Origin: Sinorhizobium arboris LMG 14919
GTDB taxonomy: Bacteria; Pseudomonadota; Alphaproteobacteria; Rhizobiales; Rhizobiaceae
DNA: 64,000 nucleotides
Direction of reading: 5' to 3'
NCBI RefSeq assembly: GCF_000427465.1
Contig: NZ_ATYB01000008.1
Location: 1,240,001 to 1,304,000 of the forward strand
This document shows positions 28,459 through 36,890 of the stretch, piece by piece (the stretch's first letter is position 1; the number at the start of each line of letters is the position of its first letter). Made by a program: the position numbers and the translations under genes. The notes under the pieces were generated by a model. That model was given only the letters and a program-made list of their open reading frames with translations. It did not search any database and was not told the origin of the DNA.

Positions 28459-28823
28459 ACCCGATCGGGGCGGGCGGACTGTTTTCCACAGGACTGCAGA
28501 ATAGCCAATTATCAAAAGGGGTTATGCCGGATACGGGATATCGGTCTCGCGTGGAACGGAAAGAAAAATCCACTTCTTTTGTGGATTGCATTTGCCCGCT
28601 CGAGCGCTTTGACCCATACTGCGCATGCATACTGAATGATTGCTCCTGCATGACCTTTCGATCGGAACCGACTGAAAGGCTACACCATGCAGCAGCTCGA
28701 AGTGTCACGGCGCGTTCCATGTCTCTGAACGACGCATGGTGCCGTGGCGAGTCTCGAAATCAGATCTCGCTGACAGAATTGGCCATTTCGTGTTTCCGGC
28801 CTATCCAATCGGAGGAGACCCTA
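28459..28823. other. Intergenic region after urtE
   Basis: This 365-base stretch holds no gene I can support, although a frame stays open through it into the next gene. A small hairpin (AATCCAC/GTGGATT, seven-base loop, 28567-28587) is visible, as is ATGCATAC-type A/T-richer sequence that may contain the promoter for the following small gene. Confidence 0.4.
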
Positions 28824-29240
28824 ATGACGAATTTCCTGCCCGCCCTTCATGAAGGGCACGCCCCCATTACGCTCCAGACGCTCTTCAAGGATGCTCTCGA
28901 AGCCTATGACGATTGGGAGGAGGGCATGCCCGAACCCACCGTTTCCTTCGAAGGCAAGGTGCTGGCGGTCAGTGCCGTTTTCGAATGGATGAGACCCTGC
29001 ACGGATCTCATGCCGGCCAATATGATCGGCATTGTCACCGACCGGCTGACGAAGCCCTGGAGCGGCGCCGGGCCGATGGACGCGATGACCTTCTCGACCG
29101 CCGCCCGCGTCATGTCCGTCCTCGTGCGGCGGCGTCTGAGGCGCTTCGGCCGCGGCTCCATCGAGGCCTTCGCCGAGCGTTTCAGCCAGCCGGTGCATTC
29201 GGCGCACGAAGGCTGTGTGCCGCCCATGGCCGAGGTTTGA
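28824..29240 (+). CDS. Small hypothetical protein
   Basis: This 138-residue cytoplasmic protein is not recognised. It has no signal peptide or membrane helix. A tract of conserved-looking aromatic and acidic residues occurs in the middle (PTVSFEGKVLAVSAVFEWMRPCTDLMP), and the C-terminal half is Arg-rich. The ATG at 28824 follows an excellent GGAGGAGAC ribosome site, which supports it as a real gene. The open frame extends 123 codons upstream, but no ribosome site supports that. It lies between the urea operon and a LacI-type gene, on the same strand; no functional link can be claimed. Confidence 0.65.
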   Translation: MTNFLPALHEGHAPITLQTLFKDALEAYDDWEEGMPEPTVSFEGKVLAVSAVFEWMRPCTDLMPANMIGIVTDRLTKPWSGAGPMDAMTFSTAARVMSVLVRRRLRRFGRGSIEAFAERFSQPVHSAHEGCVPPMAEV

Positions 29241-29308
29241 GGCGACCGTCAGGGGTTCAGCCGGCACCCTTCAATCCTCTGTCATGAAGGTGCGATAGGG
29301 CGTCGCAG

Positions 29309-30304
29309 ATGACGACGCTCCAGCAAATCGCCTTTCATGCCGGCTGTTCTCTGGCGACGGTCTCACGCGTCTTGCGGGGGGAGGGACCGGCGAGCGGCGA
29401 AATGGTGCGCCGGGTGCGCCGGGCAGCCGCCGAACTCGGCTACCGGCCGGCGCCTCCCGCGGGCGCAAACGGCGGGCGTAGCCGCCCGGTCGTCGGTGTG
29501 CTGGTGCCCAGCGTGACGAACCCTGTCTTCGCTGCGTCGCTGGCCGGCATACAACACCGCATGCAGACTGCCGCCCACGGCGTTCTGATCACCCAGTCGA
29601 ACTACGATCCTTCGGCGGAAGCCCGAGCCGTCGCCGCCCTGCTGGAGCAGCGCCCGACCGGCCTGATCCTTACCCTGTGCAATGCCGAGACGAGCGACGC
29701 GCTCTCGGCCGCCCTGCCGCCGACGATCCTGCTCAACAATCGTCCCGTCCCGCGCTTTCCAGCCGCCGTGACCGTCGACAATTACCGGGCCGGATACGAG
29801 ATCACCAAGCACATCCTCGCGCATCGTCATTGCCGTATTCTGTTCGTCTCCGGCTATTTCGCCTCGTCCGACCGCGCCCGTCTGCGCTACGAGGGTCATT
29901 GCGCGGCGATGCGGGACGGCGGGTATTGTGCGCTTCCCTCCCTCGAGGTCCCCTTCGTCGACGGCTATGAACATCTGGACCTTTCCGGCGCGATGGAAAG
30001 ATATGAGCCGACGGCAATCATCGCGTCCAACGACCTGCTGGCGCTTGGGGTGATCGGGGCACTCCGGCGGGAGGGTCTGTCGGTCCCCGAAAACGTCTCC
30101 GTCGCCGGATTCGACGGGATCGCGATTGGCCGGTTGATGAAGCCGTCGCTCACGACTGCGGCAATGCCGGATACCGATATGGGCGTGGCGGCGGCTGCCA
30201 TGCTGCTCGACATTGCCGAAAACAGCATGCAATACCGCCACCTTTGCCTCGACCACCGGCTCTATCCCGGCGAGACCGTGAGAATGGCGGTCTCAGGAAT
30301 CTAG
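29309..30304 (+). CDS. LacI-family transcriptional regulator
   Basis: This 331-residue regulator has an N-terminal LacI helix-turn-helix (TTLQQIAFHAGCSLATVSRVLRG) with hinge, followed by a periplasmic-binding-protein-like sugar domain (VVGVLVPSVTNPVFAASLAGIQ, PTAIIASNDLLALGVIGALRREG, VSVAGFDGIAIGRLMKPSLTT). It should respond to a sugar or related metabolite. No carbohydrate operon adjoins it on the same strand; the nearest ABC operon of the right kind is at 33.9-38.1 kb, beyond repAB, so its target is unclear. Confidence 0.85.
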   Translation: MTTLQQIAFHAGCSLATVSRVLRGEGPASGEMVRRVRRAAAELGYRPAPPAGANGGRSRPVVGVLVPSVTNPVFAASLAGIQHRMQTAAHGVLITQSNYDPSAEARAVAALLEQRPTGLILTLCNAETSDALSAALPPTILLNNRPVPRFPAAVTVDNYRAGYEITKHILAHRHCRILFVSGYFASSDRARLRYEGHCAAMRDGGYCALPSLEVPFVDGYEHLDLSGAMERYEPTAIIASNDLLALGVIGALRREGLSVPENVSVAGFDGIAIGRLMKPSLTTAAMPDTDMGVAAAAMLLDIAENSMQYRHLCLDHRLYPGETVRMAVSGI

Positions 30305-30305
30305 A

Positions 30306-30345
30306 GCGGGATGAGGAAAAGTGCGTGCGGCTCCCCGCATTCCGC
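30306..30345. repeat. Degenerate rhizobial intergenic palindrome (RIME-like)
   Basis: GCGGGATGAGGAAAAGTGCG followed by CGCATTCCGC forms an imperfect inverted repeat. Its GAGGAAAAGTG core resembles the GGGAAAAGTGTGCGACGG core in the element at 42.2 kb. Such mosaics are common in Rhizobiaceae intergenic DNA. It lies between convergent lacI-type and repB genes. Confidence 0.5.
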
Positions 30346-30409
30346 GTCTCGACTTACTGGAATCGACCACCTTCATGATCTCGGGCCGACCCACCTGAAA
30401 TCATCGTTA

Positions 30410-31465
30410 TTACTGGTTCTTCACGAAGGCAGCATGCCACTTGGCGAGCACCGACACCGCTTCCTCTATGACGGACGGAGGGGTGCCGGGCAGGAACTCG
30501 ATCCTTGGCGCTTTTCCGTCGCGCTTCAGCCGCGCGAAAACGCGGCCCGTGGCATCCTTCAGTTCCTCCGGCTTTGCCGGCTCGGGTTTGTCGCTTTGCG
30601 ACAGGCGTTTGAAGACAAGCTGAAAGCGCTGGTCTGAATCGGCGGCCCGGAAGCGCGGTGAGGAGATTTCCTCTTGGGCTCTGGCGCGCGCCTCTTGCCC
30701 TTCGAGCAGCGCGCCGATGGCCATCCAGCGCTCGCGCCCGGCCTTCGGCGCCGGGCCGATCGCGCGGGCGACTTCGTGCGGCACGCCGTCCGCCACCTGC
30801 AGGAGACGCGAGAGTTCGCTCTTCTGCACCGCAAGCGCATCGCCGATCACCTTGCGCTCGAAACCGCGCGCTGCGAGCGCGGCGGCGAACAGCGCGCGTT
30901 CGATGAAGGAAAGATTGCGCCTTTCGGCGTTCTCCTTGCCTTGCGCAAGCACGAGTTCGTCATCGCTCAGCGGCCGGACGATTGCCTTCACCTGGAGCTC
31001 TAATCGGCGAACCGCCTTCAGGCGGCGATGGCCGTAGGCGGTCTGGTAATGGCCCTGCTTTTCCGGGTGCGGGCGCACGAGGATCGGCGATTGCTGACCG
31101 TTCTCGCGAATGCTCTCGACGAGCGCGAGGAAATCCGGATCGTCTGTCTCGCCGTCGCTCAGCCGATCCTCGACGAAGGAGCTTTCGACAAGCGCTGGAT
31201 CGAGCGAAACGACGCGTTCGCCCTGGGTCAATGCCTCCCTGAGCGCCCGCGCTTCTTCGGCTTCACGGGTGATGCTGCCGAGAGAAAGCCCCATGGCCCT
31301 CACTGCGCCAGAAGCCGCACGAGGCACGTCGAGAGGGGCGGATGGCTTCGCGTTGACAGGTGTCAACTCACGGGGCGTCGCTTCGGCGGGGGCTTGCGGA
31401 CTGGCGGCAGGCGCACCTCCCGAAAACAGCGCCCGCAATTCATTCTTCCGGTTATTGCCAGCCAT
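30410..31465 (-). CDS. repB: RepB/ParB-family plasmid partitioning protein (orphan)
   Basis: This 351-residue protein is a RepB-type centromere-binding protein. The ParB catalytic/clamp region is visible (SIRENGQQSPILVRPHPEKQGHYQTAYGHRRLKAVRRL, with the GHRRL Arg patch near residues 139-145). Next come the helix-turn-helix (LSFIERALFAAALAARGFERKVIGDALAVQKSELSRLLQV) and a C-terminal dimerisation part. It follows repA after three bases on the same strand. No repC lies downstream, where a convergent LacI gene is found instead. A parS-like 16-mer occurs inside its own coding sequence. Confidence 0.9.
   Translation of the reverse strand: MAGNNRKNELRALFSGGAPAASPQAPAEATPRELTPVNAKPSAPLDVPRAASGAVRAMGLSLGSITREAEEARALREALTQGERVVSLDPALVESSFVEDRLSDGETDDPDFLALVESIRENGQQSPILVRPHPEKQGHYQTAYGHRRLKAVRRLELQVKAIVRPLSDDELVLAQGKENAERRNLSFIERALFAAALAARGFERKVIGDALAVQKSELSRLLQVADGVPHEVARAIGPAPKAGRERWMAIGALLEGQEARARAQEEISSPRFRAADSDQRFQLVFKRLSQSDKPEPAKPEELKDATGRVFARLKRDGKAPRIEFLPGTPPSVIEEAVSVLAKWHAAFVKNQ
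31352..31367. promoter_or_regulatory. parS-like palindrome inside repB
   Basis: GTTGACAGGTGTCAAC is a 16-mer with perfect seven-base arms around GG. It fits the outer GTT...AAC frame of rhizobial parS sites (GTT-N4-GC-N4-AAC), differing at the centre. It lies about 100 bases into repB. It may be the local centromere-like site for this RepAB pair. Confidence 0.5.
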
Positions 31466-31468
31466 GAC

Positions 31469-32728
31469 TTAGCGCCCCCAGGCCGCGTGAATGAGAGCCT
31501 CGATCTCGCCGTTCACGGCATTCAGCGACTCGATCGCCCGGTCATAGGTCGCCCGGGTAAAATTCTCCCGGCCTACCTCGTAGAGCGTCTGCTTGGTGAG
31601 ACCCGCATCGGAGATCGCGGTCGACTTCACCATCGCCGAGGTCAGCACCCGGTCGCCGAAGAGCGAGCGCATGAAGCCGACGATCTGCGCCTGCGGTCCG
31701 TCATTCGGCTCGAAGCGGGTGACGAGGTAACGCAGGAAGTCGAAATTCAGCTCGCCGCCGGCCTCCCGCACGACACTCAGGAGGTCCGAGGTCATGTAGA
31801 GGAACTGGTTCATCGAGGCGACGTCGAGCATCTGCGGATGCACGGTGACGATGACCGAGGTCGAAGCGCAGAGAGCCGAAAGCGTGAGATAGCCGAGCTG
31901 CGGCGGGCAGTCGATGACGACGACGTCGTAATCGCCGGCGACGCCTGCGAGTGCCGCCTGCACTCGGGCGAAGAAGAGCGGCCCGGCATCGGCGCCGCTC
32001 TGCCGCGCGCTGAGCGCCTGCGGCGTCGTGTGCTCGAACTCCTGCAGTTCCAGGTTGCCCGGCACCAGGTCGAGTCCGTCGAAATAGGTCTTGCGGATGA
32101 TGTCCTTCAGCGGCCGAGCCTCGGCATCGTAACGGATCGCGCCATAGAGCGTGTCGTTGCCGGTCAGGTCCAGTTCCGGCTGGTAGCCGAACAGCGCAGA
32201 AAGCGACGCCTGCGGGTCGAGATCGACCGCGAGCACACGGTGGCCGGTCAGAGCGAGATATTGTGCGAGATGGATCGAGGAGGTCGTCTTGCCGGATCCG
32301 CCCTTGAAATTGGTGACCGAAATGACCTGCAGATGCTCGTTCTTCACGGCATCGCGCCATTTGAGATAGCCGCGGGCCTTGGTGCCGTTGCCCTTGGCGA
32401 TCGCCTGTTCGGCCAGATGCCGGCGCAGCGCGTTGATGTCCGACAGCGAATAGGAGCGTCGGCCGCCGGCGCCGGTGTCGGGCTGCGGCCCTTCGCCAGC
32501 CAGGGACAACTGGCGCAGGTATCCGTCGGAAACGCCGATGAGTTTGGCGGCCTCGCCGGAGGTGAAGCTTCTGAGCGTCTTCATTGCAGTGGGCGCAAAG
32601 AGCCGGTCGCGCATCGCTTTCAGCTGTTCGGAGAGCGCTCGGGCATCCGCGGCGATCGCCTCGTCTGCCGGTCTGCGCACAGTCCCGCCGGTCGCGCTTG
32701 CCGCCTCCGATGCCGTCATCATATCCAT
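31469..32728 (-). CDS. repA: RepA/ParA-family partitioning ATPase (orphan)
   Basis: This 419-residue protein is a RepA-type ParA ATPase: an N-terminal winged-helix DNA-binding region (residues 30-110, with AAKLIGVSDGYLRQLS), then the deviant Walker A FKGGSGKTT near residue 130, Walker A' (VLAVDLDPQASLSALFGY) and Walker B (DVVVIDCPPQLGYLT). Such proteins segregate large rhizobial replicons and repress their own operon. The ATG at 32728 follows GAGGGA; an upstream TTG (32734) is less likely. It pairs with repB three bases downstream and has nested inverted repeats upstream, but no repC follows. Confidence 0.92.
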   Translation of the reverse strand: MDMMTASEAASATGGTVRRPADEAIAADARALSEQLKAMRDRLFAPTAMKTLRSFTSGEAAKLIGVSDGYLRQLSLAGEGPQPDTGAGGRRSYSLSDINALRRHLAEQAIAKGNGTKARGYLKWRDAVKNEHLQVISVTNFKGGSGKTTSSIHLAQYLALTGHRVLAVDLDPQASLSALFGYQPELDLTGNDTLYGAIRYDAEARPLKDIIRKTYFDGLDLVPGNLELQEFEHTTPQALSARQSGADAGPLFFARVQAALAGVAGDYDVVVIDCPPQLGYLTLSALCASTSVIVTVHPQMLDVASMNQFLYMTSDLLSVVREAGGELNFDFLRYLVTRFEPNDGPQAQIVGFMRSLFGDRVLTSAMVKSTAISDAGLTKQTLYEVGRENFTRATYDRAIESLNAVNGEIEALIHAAWGR

Positions 32729-32787
32729 GGTCAAATCCCTCGTGCCCGCATGGCGCGCTGCCGCCGTGCAGATGCGCCTGGCGCATT

Positions 32788-32849
32788 CTCTAACAGAGCA
32801 ATCACTGAGCTACGCCGAAATGCGGAATATGCGGTCTATTCCGTTAGAG
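32788..32849 (-). promoter_or_regulatory. Nested inverted repeats upstream of repA
   Basis: Outer arms CTCTAAC (32788-32794) and GTTAGAG (32843-32849) flank a region ending in a second repeat, CGGAATA...TATTCCG (32823-32843, seven-base arms, seven-base spacer). They lie 60-120 bases before repA and are good candidates for its promoter operator. The rest of the 337-base gap to 33065 shows no other feature except the ribosome site of the next gene. Confidence 0.5.
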
Positions 32850-33065
32850 GAATGATTCATCCTCTGATTCGCGTCAACCCATTTTCGGACCGCTCTTCCG
32901 GCGAGGCGATATTCCGAAGATTGAAGCTTTCATGGAGAAACTGAAAAACAACTGAGAAAGCCTGTTACCTAACTGACATGGGAGCCCCTTAAAGAGAGCG
33001 CCAAAGCGGCGCTGAGCGGGGCACGGCCTCTCATGCGAGCCGCCACACTCGCCGGAGGTCACCTT

Positions 33066-33902
33066 ATGAAGATCGTTCAGATCAGCGACACCCACTTCAG
33101 CCCGTCAAAATCCCATTTCAACGACAACTGGGATCCGGTGGTTCGCTGGATCGAAACGGCCGGCGCCGACCTCGTCGTGCATACGGGCGACCTCACGGTC
33201 GACGGCGCGGACCAGGAGGAGGACATCGCCTTCGCGATGGACCTCGTCCGCAAGCTGCCGGTGCCGGTGCTGATCGTGCCCGGCAATCACGATGTCGGCC
33301 ATTTGCCGGACTCCGATCAGCCGGTCAACGCAGCTCGGCTCGCTCGCTGGCGCAGGCTCGTCGGCCCGGATTTCTGGTTCGCCGACTACGCCGACTGGCG
33401 GCTCATCGGTCTCGACAGCCTTCTTTTCGGCTTCGAAGACGCGGAAGAGGAGAGGCAGTTCCGCTGGCTGGAAGAGGCGCTTAAGGACCGCGATGGCCGC
33501 CGCGTCGCGATCTTCGCCCATAAGCCGCTCTTCGTCGACGATCCGGCGGAAGGCGATACCGGCTATTGGAGCGTGCGGCCGAAGCCGAGGCAGCGGCTTT
33601 ACGAGCTGATGGCGCAGAACGGCGTCGTGCTCCATGCGAGCGGTCATCTTCACTGGGCCTGGCAGGGCCATCACGCGGGCACCGAGCTCGTATGGGCGCC
33701 GCCGACCTCCTTCATCATCGACAAGCTGGAGCGGGAAATGCCGGGCGAGCGCCTCGTGGGGGCCGTTGTTCACCACTTCGGCGAGGGGCGCGTCGACAGC
33801 GAGGTCGTCGCGGTGCCCGGGCTGAAGCCGTACGTCCTCGACCACGTCGTGGAAGAGGTCTACCCGCAAGCCGCAAGGAAGCTCGTGGGAGCGGTGCAAT
33901 GA
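33066..33902 (+). CDS. Calcineurin-like metallophosphoesterase (GpdQ/CpdA type)
   Basis: This 278-residue cytoplasmic enzyme carries the full two-metal phosphodiesterase motif set: SDTHF near residue 7, VVHTGDLTVDG near 40, PGNHDV near 70, IFAHKPLF near 160 and SGHLHWAW near 195. The family hydrolyses glycerophosphodiesters or cyclic nucleotides. ATG 33066 follows GGAGGTCACC. Its stop overlaps the ABC ATPase start (ATGA), so it is co-translated with an Ugp-like importer, which suggests that the imported solute is a phosphodiester cleaved on entry (inference). Confidence 0.88.
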   Translation: MKIVQISDTHFSPSKSHFNDNWDPVVRWIETAGADLVVHTGDLTVDGADQEEDIAFAMDLVRKLPVPVLIVPGNHDVGHLPDSDQPVNAARLARWRRLVGPDFWFADYADWRLIGLDSLLFGFEDAEEERQFRWLEEALKDRDGRRVAIFAHKPLFVDDPAEGDTGYWSVRPKPRQRLYELMAQNGVVLHASGHLHWAWQGHHAGTELVWAPPTSFIIDKLEREMPGERLVGAVVHHFGEGRVDSEVVAVPGLKPYVLDHVVEEVYPQAARKLVGAVQ

Positions 33903-35065
33903 GCATTCTTTCGCTTCGCGGCATCACCAAATCCTTCACCGGCAATGCGATCCTCAAAGGCGTGAGCCTCGAAGCGGAAGAGGGCGAATTCATCGCGCTC
34001 GTCGGACCTTCCGGCTGCGGCAAGAGCACGCTCCTGCGCATCGTCGCGGGGCTGGAGCATGCGGATGGCGGCGAAATCGTCATCGGCGGACGCGAGGTCT
34101 CCCCGCTCGCTGCTGCCGATCGCAACGTCGCCATGGTGTTCCAGTCCTATGCCCTTTATCCGCATCTGACCGCCGGCCAGAACATCGCGGTTCCGCTTGC
34201 CATGCGGCGGCTTTCGGGCGCTCAGCGGTTACCCTTCGTCGGGAATATTCTTCCCGGCCAGCATCAGATCCGGGCCGACATCCAGCGGCAGGTCCGGGAG
34301 ATGGCCTCCTCTCTCAAGATCGACCATCTGCTCGACCGCAAGCCCGGCCAGATGTCGGGCGGCCAGCGCCAGCGCGTAGCACTTGCCCGCGCCATGGTCC
34401 GCCGTCCGAGCGTCTTCCTGATGGACGAGCCGCTCTCCAATCTGGATGCGAACCTGCGCGTCCATGCCCGCGGCGAAATCGTCGAGCTGCACCGGCGCGC
34501 CGGTGTGCCGACGCTCTATGTCACGCACGACCAGTCCGAGGCGCTGTCGATGGCCGATCGGGTGGCGGTGATGATCGGCGGCAAGCTCCTGCAACTAGCA
34601 TCGCCCAAGGAGATCTACGACGATCCCGCCCATATCGAGGTTGCCCGCTTCCTTGGTCAGCCGCGCATCAACATTATCGAAACGCGGATGGATGCGTCCG
34701 GCACGGTGCGCTTCGGAGCGCTTACGCTTGCCGGTGAAAGCCCGGCTTCGGGCGAGGCGCCCATTATGCTTGGTGTGCGCCCCGAATTCGTCCGTTTGAA
34801 CGGAAATCCGGACGGGATACTCAAGGCGCGCGTCGAGCGGACGGAATTTCTCGGTTCCGAAGTGATCGTGCATGCGCGTCTCAGCGCCATCAGTGAAACG
34901 ATCGTCGCGAGGATCAGCCCGTCCGAAGCCGCGCCGCTCACCGTCGGCATGCCGGTTTCCGTCGAGATCGACCCGGACCGGGCGATGCTGTTTGCCGCCT
35001 CGGGCGAGCGGCTGCGGGCGCAAACGGTCGCCTTCGCCCCGACGTTGGAGAAGGCCCATGGCTAA
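33899..35065 (+). CDS. ABC transporter ATP-binding protein (UgpC/MalK type)
   Basis: This 388-residue ATPase belongs to the CUT1/glycerol-3-phosphate group. Walker A is GPSGCGKST (residues about 36-44), the signature is MSGGQRQRVALARAM, Walker B is VFLMDEPLSNLDA, followed by a C-terminal TOBE/regulatory domain (MLGVRPEFVRLNG). The insertion between Walker A and the signature is some 20 residues longer than usual (around GAQRLPFVGNILPGQHQIR). The start overlaps the phosphoesterase stop and the 3' end overlaps the permease gene by eight bases. Confidence 0.9.
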   Translation: MSILSLRGITKSFTGNAILKGVSLEAEEGEFIALVGPSGCGKSTLLRIVAGLEHADGGEIVIGGREVSPLAAADRNVAMVFQSYALYPHLTAGQNIAVPLAMRRLSGAQRLPFVGNILPGQHQIRADIQRQVREMASSLKIDHLLDRKPGQMSGGQRQRVALARAMVRRPSVFLMDEPLSNLDANLRVHARGEIVELHRRAGVPTLYVTHDQSEALSMADRVAVMIGGKLLQLASPKEIYDDPAHIEVARFLGQPRINIIETRMDASGTVRFGALTLAGESPASGEAPIMLGVRPEFVRLNGNPDGILKARVERTEFLGSEVIVHARLSAISETIVARISPSEAAPLTVGMPVSVEIDPDRAMLFAASGERLRAQTVAFAPTLEKAHG

Positions 35066-36038
35066 AGCGGAAAGCCTTGGGAATATCGAGAGCATCGGGT
35101 CACGCCCGGCACATGGGGCAGGTCCGTCCGCGCGCCGAACGCTATCGACGCCCATCGCGGCTGCCGACCGGCGCGAGGCGCGGATCGCCTGGCTGCTTGC
35201 CGCCCCCGCGATCGTGCTTCTGTTTCTGTTCATCCTGCTCCCGACCTTTGCGGTCGTGCTTCTCGGCTTCACTGATTTCGAGCTCGGCTACGGCAGCTTC
35301 CGTTTTGTGGGCTTCGAGAACTACGCGGAACTGATCGGCGACCGTACCTTCCGCCGCTCGCTCCGGAACACGGCCGTCTACACGGCGATCGTCACGCCTG
35401 TTTCGATCGCGCTGGCACTCGCGATCGCACTCCTGATCGAAGCGGAGACCCGCGCAAAGGCGTTCTTCCGGACGGTCTATTTCCTTCCTGTGGCCTCTCT
35501 GCTGGTCGCCATGGCGACGGTCTGGCAATTCCTGTTCCATCCCTCCATCGGGCCGATCAATACCTTTCTCGCCGGACTGGGCATCCCCGGCCCGAACTGG
35601 CTCGGTGCCTCCGGCACCGTGCTCTACGGGCTCTCTATCATCGGCATCTGGCAGTCGGTGGGCTTCAACATGGTGCTGTTCCTTGCCGGACTGACGGCGA
35701 TACCGCGTGAGCTCTATGCCGCCGCGGAGGTGGACGGCGCGAAATCCCGGCTCGACCGGTTCCGGCTCGTCACCTGGCCGATGCTCGCGCCGACGACGCT
35801 CTTCGTCACCACCATCAGCATCATCAATTCCGTCAAGGTCTTCGAGACGGTGAAGACGCTCACCGAAGGCGGGCCGAACAAGGCGTCCGAGGTGCTGCTC
35901 TTCACCATCTACCAGGAGGGCTTCGTCTATCTCCGGGTCGGCTATGCCTCGGCGATGACGGTCGTCTTTCTCGCGATCCTCGTCGTCCTCATGTTCCTGC
36001 AATACCGCGTTCTCGACCGGAAGGTGCACTACGCATGA
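35058..36038 (+). CDS. ABC transporter permease (UgpA-like)
   Basis: This 326-residue inner-membrane subunit has six main hydrophobic helices after a polar N-terminal tail of about 45 residues. The MalF/UgpA-type EAA motif is seen (ELYAAAEVDGAKSRLDRFRLVTWPMLAPT). ATG 35058 overlaps the ATPase gene and the stop overlaps the second permease start (ATGA). Confidence 0.9.
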   Translation: MAKAESLGNIESIGSRPAHGAGPSARRTLSTPIAAADRREARIAWLLAAPAIVLLFLFILLPTFAVVLLGFTDFELGYGSFRFVGFENYAELIGDRTFRRSLRNTAVYTAIVTPVSIALALAIALLIEAETRAKAFFRTVYFLPVASLLVAMATVWQFLFHPSIGPINTFLAGLGIPGPNWLGASGTVLYGLSIIGIWQSVGFNMVLFLAGLTAIPRELYAAAEVDGAKSRLDRFRLVTWPMLAPTTLFVTTISIINSVKVFETVKTLTEGGPNKASEVLLFTIYQEGFVYLRVGYASAMTVVFLAILVVLMFLQYRVLDRKVHYA

Positions 36039-36868
36039 CCGCGAATCTTTCCTTCGACCGCATCCTGCGGTTCACGCTCCTGTCGCTCGGTGGGCTCACC
36101 TTCCTCGCGCCCTACATCTTCATGATCTCCACGGCCGGCAAGGCGCAGAGCGAAATCTTTTCCTCCTCGCTCTCGCTGATTCCTCAGCAATGGTCCTATG
36201 TCGAGAATTTCACCAAGGCGCTGTCGCGTGTTTCGATGCCGACCCTGCTCATGAACGGCGTGATCGTCTGCGCGATGATCTTCGTCGTTCAGGTCGTGGT
36301 CGCCATTCCCTGCGCCTACGCAATGGCGAAACTCAAATTCCGCGCCGCACGGCTGATGATGGTGCTGGTGATGCTCGGGCTCCTGGTGCCGATCCATGCG
36401 ACCGCGCTGCCGCTCTATGTCGCCTTCGATCGGTTGGCCGTGCTCAACAGCTATACCGCACTCGTCGCGCCCTTTTCGATTTCGGTCTTCGCGATCTTCC
36501 TGTTCCTGCAGTTCTTCCGCGCCATTCCCGACGACCTGATCCATGCCGCGCGGCTCGACGGCATGTCGGAGATCGGCATCGTGGCGCGGGTCGTCGTGCC
36601 CAACGCGTGGCCGGCGATCACCGCCTTCGCGATCTTCTCGGTGGTGGCGCACTGGAACGACCTGTTCTGGCCGCTGGTGGTCGTCACCAATCAGCACTAC
36701 GCCACGCCGCCGCTCGGTCTTCTCTATTTCCGCGCCGCGGAAGCCGGCGACGATTACGGCGCGCTGATGGCCGCCACGCTGATCATCACGCTTCCCCTCG
36801 TCGCCGCGTTCCTCGTCGCACAGAAGCGCTTCGTCGAGGGCATAACCATGACCGGTCTCAAGGGCTGA
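36035..36868 (+). CDS. ABC transporter permease (UgpE-like)
   Basis: This 277-residue second membrane subunit has six hydrophobic helices and the EAA loop ELIHAARLDG-type sequence (DDLIHAARLDGMSEIGIVARVVVPNAWPA). It is of the MalG/UgpE family. It overlaps the previous permease by four bases and is followed after 22 bases by the binding-protein gene. Confidence 0.9.
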   Translation: MTANLSFDRILRFTLLSLGGLTFLAPYIFMISTAGKAQSEIFSSSLSLIPQQWSYVENFTKALSRVSMPTLLMNGVIVCAMIFVVQVVVAIPCAYAMAKLKFRAARLMMVLVMLGLLVPIHATALPLYVAFDRLAVLNSYTALVAPFSISVFAIFLFLQFFRAIPDDLIHAARLDGMSEIGIVARVVVPNAWPAITAFAIFSVVAHWNDLFWPLVVVTNQHYATPPLGLLYFRAAEAGDDYGALMAATLIITLPLVAAFLVAQKRFVEGITMTGLKG

Positions 36869-36890
36869 CCGGTCCAACCAGGAGAACCTC

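Noticed and set aside
28455..28823. N-terminal extension of the small hypothetical gene by 123 codons
   Set aside because: No ribosome site upstream, and the strong GGAGGAGAC is located at ATG 28824.
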